The position numbers and the translations under genes were made by a program. The notes below the pieces were generated by a model. The model was not told the DNA's origin, did not search any database, and worked only from the letters and a program-made list of their open reading frames with translations. DNA of 12,191 bases from Phycisphaerae bacterium (GTDB taxonomy: Bacteria > Planctomycetota > Phycisphaerae > UBA1845 > PWPN01): contig PWPN01000092.1 of the NCBI GenBank assembly GCA_003557125.1, forward strand, positions 1 through 12,191. The letters run 5' to 3'. The number at the start of each line of letters is the position of its first letter. Within the stretch, counting starts at the first letter, position 1. Below, in pieces: positions 7,031-12,191 of the stretch.

Positions 7031-8329
7031 ATGAGTGCTGACCTCGATAGGAATCGGTCGACGATGCGTGTCGGTGCCGCCCGGATCGACATTACGCCCG
7101 AAGAGCCCGTCCGCCTGTGCGGCTATGTTGGTCGCACGGAGTTGACTGAAGGTGTCGAACAGCCGATCGTCGCCGGGGCGCTGGCCTTTCAGCCGGCCGA
7201 TCAACCACCGGCCCTTCTGATATCGGCCGAAGTGACAGCCTTCCCCGCTGCCCTGACCGAACGGCTCGCGCAGCGCCTTTCCGAACAGGCGGGCGTACCC
7301 AGGGAGCGCTTCGTGCTGACCTGCACGCACACGCATAGTGCGCCGTGCGTGACGGGCGCACTGCCGAACATGTTCGGGCGCCCGATCCCCGAAGCGCACG
7401 TCGAGGGAATCGAACGCTATACCCGCATGCTATTCGAACGGCTCGAACAAGTCGCGCTGTCGGCGCTGGCCGGGATGGAGCCGGGCACGCTGAGCTGCGG
7501 GGAAGGGCGCGCCACGTTCGGCGCGAATCGCCGTACGGAAGGCGGCCCGGCGGATCCGGCGCTTCCCGTCCTGGTCGCACGCAACCGTGACGGGCAACCC
7601 TTGGCCATTGTCGCCAATTACGCCTGCCATTGCACGACGCTGCGCGGGTTCAATCGCATCCACGGCGACTGGGCGGGCGAAGCGCGGGAGCGGATCGAGG
7701 CGACGCACCCAGGGGCCGTCGCCCTGGTCACGCTCGGTTTCGCGGGCGACATCAATCCGTCACCACGAGACAAACTCGAATACGCACACGAACATGGCCA
7801 ACACGTAGCCACGGAAATCGAGCGGCTCCTGGCCGGCGCAATGGTCCCCTTGCGGAATGCCCCGGTTTGTGGCATCACGCGGATCGCGCTGCCGTTCGAT
7901 CGGATCCCCGACCGCGCCGAGTGGGAGCGACACGCAAAAGAAGAAGGCGTCGTCGGCTATCACGCCCGCAAGTTTCTTGCGTTGCTCGATCGCGGGGAAA
8001 CGATCCCCGAAGCGCTTTCGTATCCCGTGCAGGTGTGGTCGTTCGGGCGGGATCTGACGATGGTCTTTCTGGCCGGCGAGGTCGTCATCGACTACGCGCT
8101 CCGCTTGAAGGCTGAGCACCCGGACCATCGGCTCTGGCTGACCGCCTATGCCAATGACGTGCCGTGCTATATCCCTTCCGTGCGCGTGCTGCGCGAGGGC
8201 GGGTACGAGGCGGACGGTTCGAATCTGTATTATGGTCAACCGGCGCGGTTGGCCGAGTGCGTCGAAGACAAAGTCGTCGGAGCGGTACGTGCGCTCATCG
8301 AGGCGGCTGACGCTTGCGTTCACAGTTAA
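7031..8329 (+). CDS. Neutral/alkaline ceramidase N-terminal-domain-like hydrolase, leaderless
   Basis: The product has 432 residues from ATG 7031. It opens with the family signature 'VGAARIDITP' and has 'CTHTHSAP' (H100, H102), 'NYACHCTTL' (H200), 'GDWAGEARERIE', E350 in 'AGEVVIDY' and Y380 in 'VPCYIPS'. These match the zinc ligands of neutral ceramidases (in the Pseudomonas enzyme His96, His204, Glu411 and Tyr448), so a metal centre is probably kept. The ceramidase nucleophile normally lies in a 'GDxSPN' loop; here the loop is 'GDINPS', with N242 in place of serine. The protein also lacks a signal peptide and is much shorter than full neutral ceramidases, missing their C-terminal domain. Many planctomycete homologues are annotated as ceramidase, but a cytoplasmic amide or ester hydrolase of unknown substrate is the safer reading. 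It lies directly upstream of the DegT gene, with a 16-base gap. Confidence 0.85.
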   Translation: MSADLDRNRSTMRVGAARIDITPEEPVRLCGYVGRTELTEGVEQPIVAGALAFQPADQPPALLISAEVTAFPAALTERLAQRLSEQAGVPRERFVLTCTHTHSAPCVTGALPNMFGRPIPEAHVEGIERYTRMLFERLEQVALSALAGMEPGTLSCGEGRATFGANRRTEGGPADPALPVLVARNRDGQPLAIVANYACHCTTLRGFNRIHGDWAGEARERIEATHPGAVALVTLGFAGDINPSPRDKLEYAHEHGQHVATEIERLLAGAMVPLRNAPVCGITRIALPFDRIPDRAEWERHAKEEGVVGYHARKFLALLDRGETIPEALSYPVQVWSFGRDLTMVFLAGEVVIDYALRLKAEHPDHRLWLTAYANDVPCYIPSVRVLREGGYEADGSNLYYGQPARLAECVEDKVVGAVRALIEAADACVHS

Positions 8330-8345
8330 GGGAGGATGCAGTTCA

Positions 8346-9596
8346 ATGGGTGAACAACTCGCCGTCGACGGGGGTACGCCGATCCGCGACATCGCACAAC
8401 GTTCTTGGCCGGAGTGGCCGATCGCCGACGAAACACTGTGGAGCGAACGCGTCGAGCCGGCGCTGCGCGAGGTGTTCCTCTCGCACGTGGAAGGCTTACC
8501 CGGCCCCCGAGCCGAATCGTTTGCCGAGCGGTTCGCCGATTACTGCGGCACGAAGCACGCACGGTTGCTCGTCCATGGGACCGACGCGATCGGAGCGGCC
8601 CTGTCGGCCGTCCTCGATCTGGACGCCTGGGGCGAAGGCGGCGAGGTCATTCTGCCCAACTACACGTTCATCGCGACAGCGAGTGCGCCACTCGACCGCC
8701 GCTGCACGCTGGCGTTCGTGGACATCGATCCCGAGACGTTCACGATGGACCCCGACGCACTGGCCGAGGCCATCGTCCCGGGCCGGACGCGGGCCGTGCT
8801 GCCCGTGCATCTGGCCGGCCATCCCGCCGACATGGATGCAATCCGCGCGGTGGCTGACAAGCACGGATTGGCTGTCGTCGAGGACTGTGCCCAGGCGCAC
8901 GGCGCGCGCTACAAGGGCAAACCCGTCGGCTCGCTGAGCCATGCCGGCACGTTCAGCTTCCAGTCGACCAAGAACCTGACCAGCGGCGAGGGCGGCGCGG
9001 TGACGACCGATGACGCGGACATCGACGCGCGCGTCGCGGGCTTTATGGATGTGGGGCGTGCACCCCGTGCGGGCCGCTGGGAGTATCCGCGCCTCGGGTG
9101 GAACTATCGGCCGAGCGAATACCTCGCAGCCTTGTTGAGCGTGCGGCTCGAAACGCTCGATGCCGAAACGGACCATCGCGCGAAGATGGCCGACTATCTG
9201 ACCAGGCAACTTCGCGCGGTTCCCGGCGTGACCCCGCCGATCGAGGGCGAAGGGTGCGACCGCCACGCCTATCACCTGTACTGCATTCAGCTGGATACGA
9301 CGCAATTCGGCGGCCATTCCCGCGACGCGATCGTTCGCGCACTGACCGCCGAGGGCATCCCCTGCTCGCCGGGCTACACCTTGCCGCTGTCGGAAACGCC
9401 CGCCCTGGCACATCTTCGAAAAACGTACCCGGAGGTCGTGCGCGTTTTGCCCTGCCCGAATGCCGAGCGCGTCTGCGCGAACTCCCTGTGGTTGACGCAA
9501 CCGCTGCTGTTGGCCGAGACCGAAGACATGGACGATATCGCCGAGGCGCTGGTCAAGGTGCAACGGCTTATGTCCTGCGCAGCGGTCGCTTCGTAA
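8346..9596 (+). CDS. DegT/DnrJ/EryC1/StrS-family PLP aminotransferase
   Basis: A 416-residue, full-length cytoplasmic enzyme of the sugar/cyclitol aminotransferase family. It begins 'LAVDGGTPIR', the opening typical of the StsC-like (scyllo-inosose aminotransferase) branch. It contains 'VVEDCAQAHGARYKGKPVG' (cofactor-binding Asp and Gln), the Schiff-base lysine K209 in 'FSFQSTKNLTSGEGG', and 'GWNYRPSEYLAALL'. Family members transfer an amino group from glutamate or glutamine to a keto-sugar or inosose. The start is supported by AAGGGAGG at 8328-8335, which overlaps the previous stop, with a slightly long 10-base spacing. It lies just upstream of a Gfo/Idh/MocA oxidoreductase, a pairing that in known pathways makes the keto group and then aminates it, or runs in reverse for breakdown. 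The exact substrate is not determinable. Confidence 0.92.
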   Translation: MGEQLAVDGGTPIRDIAQRSWPEWPIADETLWSERVEPALREVFLSHVEGLPGPRAESFAERFADYCGTKHARLLVHGTDAIGAALSAVLDLDAWGEGGEVILPNYTFIATASAPLDRRCTLAFVDIDPETFTMDPDALAEAIVPGRTRAVLPVHLAGHPADMDAIRAVADKHGLAVVEDCAQAHGARYKGKPVGSLSHAGTFSFQSTKNLTSGEGGAVTTDDADIDARVAGFMDVGRAPRAGRWEYPRLGWNYRPSEYLAALLSVRLETLDAETDHRAKMADYLTRQLRAVPGVTPPIEGEGCDRHAYHLYCIQLDTTQFGGHSRDAIVRALTAEGIPCSPGYTLPLSETPALAHLRKTYPEVVRVLPCPNAERVCANSLWLTQPLLLAETEDMDDIAEALVKVQRLMSCAAVAS

Positions 9597-9686
9597 AAAG
9601 GATGGGGCACGGGTGGGGGCAAGTGCGTTCTCCGCGCCAAGGGACGACGCACGACCTTTGGGAACACTTAGCGAGAAAATGCCACT

Positions 9687-10907
9687 ATGATCAACAGACG
9701 CGAGATGCTGGCATTGTCGACGGCCACGGTAGCCGCTTTGGCCGGCACCCGCACGCGCAGGGTGTACGGTTACCCGGCCAACGAGACGATCACCATCGGC
9801 ACGATCGGGACGGGGGGGCGCTGCCGGTCGCTCATGCGGACGATGCAGAATGTCCCGAACGTTCGTTATGCGGGCGTCTGCGACGTCTGGGATCCTCAAC
9901 TGGAGCGGGGCCTGGAAATGGCGGCGCCCGGCGCGGTGGCGACCAAGGACTACAACGAGCTGCTCGCCCGCGACGACATCGATGCCGTGCTGATCGCCAC
10001 GCCGGACCATTTGCACGTTCCCATCACGATCGCAGCCTGCCAGGCAGGCAAAGACGTGTACGTCGAAAAGCCCCTTACGCATAAGCTCGTCGAGGGCCAG
10101 GCGGTCATCGATGCACAGAACCGCACCAAGCGGATCGTGCTCGTCGGTCAGCAGCAGCGGAGCATGCCGCACATCCAGAAAGCGCGCGAGCTCGTCCGCG
10201 CCGGCCGACTGGGTAAAATCAACAAGGCCCGGCTCAGCTGGAACCGCAATTTTGGTGACTACCGGCCGGCTACCCCGGACATCGACCCGAAGACCGTCGA
10301 CTGGAAGGCGTTCCTCGGCGGTCATGCGCCGGATCAGCCCTTCCACGCGTTCCGTTTTCGGAACTGGCGATGGATTTGGGATTTCGGCGGCGGCATCCTC
10401 TCGGATCTCATGGTCCACTGGATCGACATGGTCAACTGGATGCTCGATCTCGAGCACCCGACCGAAGCCGTCACGGTCGGCCACAATTTCTTGAGGACCC
10501 AGGGCTACTGGGAGACGCCCGACACGACCCAGACGCTCCTTTCGTATCCCGACCATGATTTGCAGGTGCATTTCGAAGGAACGTTCGCGAACGCACGCGC
10601 CGGTGCGATGTGCGAGCTGATGGGCAGGGACGCGACGCTCTACTTCGACCGAGGCCGTTACGAGATTCACCCGGAGCGCGGAAAGGGCGAGTACGAGGAG
10701 CTCGTACTCGGCCAAGGCCGCAGGGGCCGGGACTTCTACGAGAACCCCGACGGCGATCTGCTGCACCTCGAGCACTGGGTGCACTGCATGCGGACCCGGG
10801 AAAAACCCAACACGCCGGCCGAGGCGGGCGTTACCGCCGTCACCAGCGCGCACCTGGCCAACCGCGCGCTCCGGACGGGCCAGGTCGCCCGTTGGCCGGA
10901 GGCATAA
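9687..10907 (+). CDS. Tat-exported Gfo/Idh/MocA-family oxidoreductase
   Basis: The product has 406 residues. It starts with a twin-arginine signal ('NRREMLALSTATVAALAG', R4/R5), so it is probably folded with its nicotinamide cofactor and exported to the periplasm. The Rossmann motif is 'GTIGTGG' (38-44), followed by 'DAVLIATPDHLH' and the 'EKPLTHK' motif with K128. The C-terminal domain has 'GGGILSDLMVHWIDMVNWML' with D240, H244 and D247 near the expected catalytic positions. Family members oxidise or reduce sugars and cyclitols; exported planctomycete versions are very numerous and mostly uncharacterised. The ribosome binding site before ATG 9687 is weak. The 90-base gap after the DegT gene shows no clear hairpin or promoter, so readthrough from upstream is likely. 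A terminator-like hairpin follows, making this the probable last gene of the operon. Confidence 0.93.
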   Translation: MINRREMLALSTATVAALAGTRTRRVYGYPANETITIGTIGTGGRCRSLMRTMQNVPNVRYAGVCDVWDPQLERGLEMAAPGAVATKDYNELLARDDIDAVLIATPDHLHVPITIAACQAGKDVYVEKPLTHKLVEGQAVIDAQNRTKRIVLVGQQQRSMPHIQKARELVRAGRLGKINKARLSWNRNFGDYRPATPDIDPKTVDWKAFLGGHAPDQPFHAFRFRNWRWIWDFGGGILSDLMVHWIDMVNWMLDLEHPTEAVTVGHNFLRTQGYWETPDTTQTLLSYPDHDLQVHFEGTFANARAGAMCELMGRDATLYFDRGRYEIHPERGKGEYEELVLGQGRRGRDFYENPDGDLLHLEHWVHCMRTREKPNTPAEAGVTAVTSAHLANRALRTGQVARWPEA

Positions 10908-10948
10908 GCGTCGCCCTTCGCGTCCCATAGCGAAGTACGATCCGCAAA

Positions 10949-10978
10949 CAAAGCCCTCGGCGCTCGCTGGGGGCTTTG
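10949..10978 (+). terminator. Terminator-like hairpin at the end of the operon
   Basis: CAAAGCCC (10949-10956) pairs with GGGCTTTG (10971-10978). The stem can be extended inward by five more pairs, two of them G-U, to a 4-base loop at 10962-10965, giving 13 pairs. The following bases are CGGGGTTT rather than a clean T-run, so it may act as an intrinsic terminator or as a transcript-end stabiliser. Confidence 0.7.
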
Positions 10979-11061
10979 CGGGGTTTGACCTCGCTGATTT
11001 CATTCAGCAGATGGCGCTGGAGATGGGCCCCAGCTGCAGCCAGAGTGACGCCGTGTAAATA

Positions 11062-12191
11062 ATGCTTTATCACTGGGTGGCTGATGATACCACCGTATAC
11101 TCGGTGACTATCGTCGTTGAAAACTCGGCCGGAGCGGGCGCCATCGCCTCCATGCGGACGATGCTTCATAACCACACAGATCCGTGGAGCGAAGGTGGCG
11201 CACGCGGCTATCTCGTATGGGGAGCCACCGATGCGGACATCTATGAATTCGATGGCGAGCCGGATCCGTGGACCCTCATGGGCGACGCGACCGGCGGAGG
11301 GCGTTGGGGCTATCGAACTGCCGATTATGGTGGCTCGACGTACGTCACTCCGCTCGGCTGCTCGACGAGCGTGAACGGCGATCAGCGCACGGTGACATTC
11401 AGCTTCACCGTCAAGCCGGCCTGGGCGCCTGCCAGCAACCAGAAACTCTGGGGGTTTGCCCATTCGTCAGAAAGTTCTACAGCTTGGGAACAGTCAAATG
11501 CGAGCTACCGCATTCGGCTGAACTATGACGCGATCGACAGCCGTTGCATCGCTCCGAAAGACAACAGTGCCGCTGTGCTGGCGGAGGGTGTCCCGCCGAT
11601 CGCGGCTGAGGACATCGTCTGGTGCGATGATTTCAACTCCTACTGCTACTTCAATCATGGCAACCGGTGGCATGACCTGCGCAATAACCAGTATGGCTCG
11701 GGCGATGACGGGGACTTCACCTACGGCCGGGGTCAGGCGTTCCTCGAGATGGAGATCAGAAGCACCGACTACATCGTCCGGCTGGTTGCGACGCAGCACG
11801 GCGATGGTTTCGGTAATGCCGAGGTCAAGAGTTTTGAAACTACTGCGGGCATCCCGCGTAAGTACCTCGGCCCGTTCAACACGATCTCGATGGGGACGGG
11901 ACCGGGTTGCAAGCTCGATCCGGTGACTGGTGAATGTCTCACCGAGCACGATTACTGGCGCTACCCGCAGGTGTATCCGGGCAGCGGCTGGTTCCACACG
12001 TGGATCGATCGGCCGGCGGTGCTCGGCGGCGAGGTCGGTGCCTCTGAAGGGGCATGCTGTCTGCCGGACCTGAGCTGTATCGTGACGGATTTCTTGGACT
12101 GCGACCTCCAGGGAGGCGCGTTCAAAGGTTTCGGCTCGCTGTGCGAAGAAGTCTCCTGCTGCAACTACCCGTGGGCCGATGCGGACGGCGA
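11062..12191 (+). CDS. Secreted-type cysteine-rich protein leading into a dockerin-like end; 5' end uncertain, 3' end outside window
   Basis: This frame is open from the first ATG after a stop at 11056-11058 to the right edge, at least 376 residues. It reads as sensible protein throughout. A first beta-rich region ('VYSVTIVVENSAGAGAIAS', 'RTVTFSFTVKPAW') is followed by a second region starting 'VWCDDFNSYCYFNHGNRW', reminiscent of lectin-like beta-sandwich domains, and ending around 'TWIDRPAVLGG'. Then comes a cysteine cluster beginning 'GACCLPDLSC' with cysteines near 332, 333, 339, 347, 361, 366 and 367. The last visible residues, 'WADADG', look like the start of a dockerin-type calcium loop. 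Such GACC modules before dockerins are familiar in Phycisphaerae surface proteins. There is no signal peptide and no Shine-Dalgarno before 11062, so the gene may be truncated at its 5' end. Function is unknown; cell-surface attachment is an inference. Confidence 0.65.
   Translation, partial: MLYHWVADDTTVYSVTIVVENSAGAGAIASMRTMLHNHTDPWSEGGARGYLVWGATDADIYEFDGEPDPWTLMGDATGGGRWGYRTADYGGSTYVTPLGCSTSVNGDQRTVTFSFTVKPAWAPASNQKLWGFAHSSESSTAWEQSNASYRIRLNYDAIDSRCIAPKDNSAAVLAEGVPPIAAEDIVWCDDFNSYCYFNHGNRWHDLRNNQYGSGDDGDFTYGRGQAFLEMEIRSTDYIVRLVATQHGDGFGNAEVKSFETTAGIPRKYLGPFNTISMGTGPGCKLDPVTGECLTEHDYWRYPQVYPGSGWFHTWIDRPAVLGGEVGASEGACCLPDLSCIVTDFLDCDLQGGAFKGFGSLCEEVSCCNYPWADADG

Noticed and set aside
8496..11003. 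An 835-codon minus-strand open frame across the DegT gene, the gap, the oxidoreductase gene and the terminator.
   Set aside because: It would cover two strongly supported genes and a hairpin, shows no family motif, and follows from GC-biased third positions on the plus strand.

Overview
The window looks like a piece of a planctomycete chromosome, most plausibly Phycisphaerae-like; other heterotrophs of the PVC group or Hydrogenedentes cannot be excluded. The clues are high GC with strong G/C at third codon positions, a Tat-exported Gfo/Idh/MocA oxidoreductase, a short neutral-ceramidase-like hydrolase, a DUF4861 protein, and a final secreted protein with a GACC-type cysteine cluster running into a dockerin-like 'DADG'. 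GC-rich 'ACGGGC...GCCCGT' intergenic palindromes also fit. The assignment is inferred from family knowledge; no ribosomal marker is present.

Bases 2-10907 carry eight same-strand genes that read as one long operon, or two transcription units separated by the 280-base repeat-filled gap. In order: (1) the 3' part of a class III (HemL-like) PLP aminotransferase; (2) a 957-residue exported protein with several calcium-loop-like motifs and a C-terminal DUF4861-like domain; (3) an amidohydrolase_2-family metal hydrolase, overlapping gene 2 by 4 bases; (4) a paralogue of gene 3 that has lost every expected metal or catalytic residue, overlapping gene 3 by 11 bases; (5) a putatively exported 589-residue protein resembling alpha/alpha-toroid polysaccharide lyases; (6) a leaderless neutral-ceramidase-like hydrolase; (7) a DegT/DnrJ/EryC1/StrS aminotransferase; (8) a Tat-exported Gfo/Idh/MocA oxidoreductase. 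A strong terminator-like hairpin follows gene 8.

The gap between genes 4 and 5 (4947-5226) holds a cluster of GC-rich palindromes, including two inverted 24-base arms that match at 20 of 24 positions. They resemble REP/BIME elements.

After the terminator, 11062-12191 holds a long open frame that runs off the right edge. It encodes part of a secreted-type cysteine-rich protein but has no visible signal peptide or ribosome binding site, so its 5' end may be lost. This stretch looks less GC-biased than the operon.

Functionally, three exported proteins (one a possible glycan lyase), two PLP aminotransferases of different fold types, two amidohydrolase-fold proteins and an amide-hydrolase-like protein suggest breakdown of, or amino-group exchange on, an amino sugar, uronate or cyclitol. 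No substrate can be named from sequence alone. The most unusual elements are the active/degenerate amidohydrolase pair, the ceramidase-like protein lacking the ceramidase serine, and the inverted palindrome cluster.
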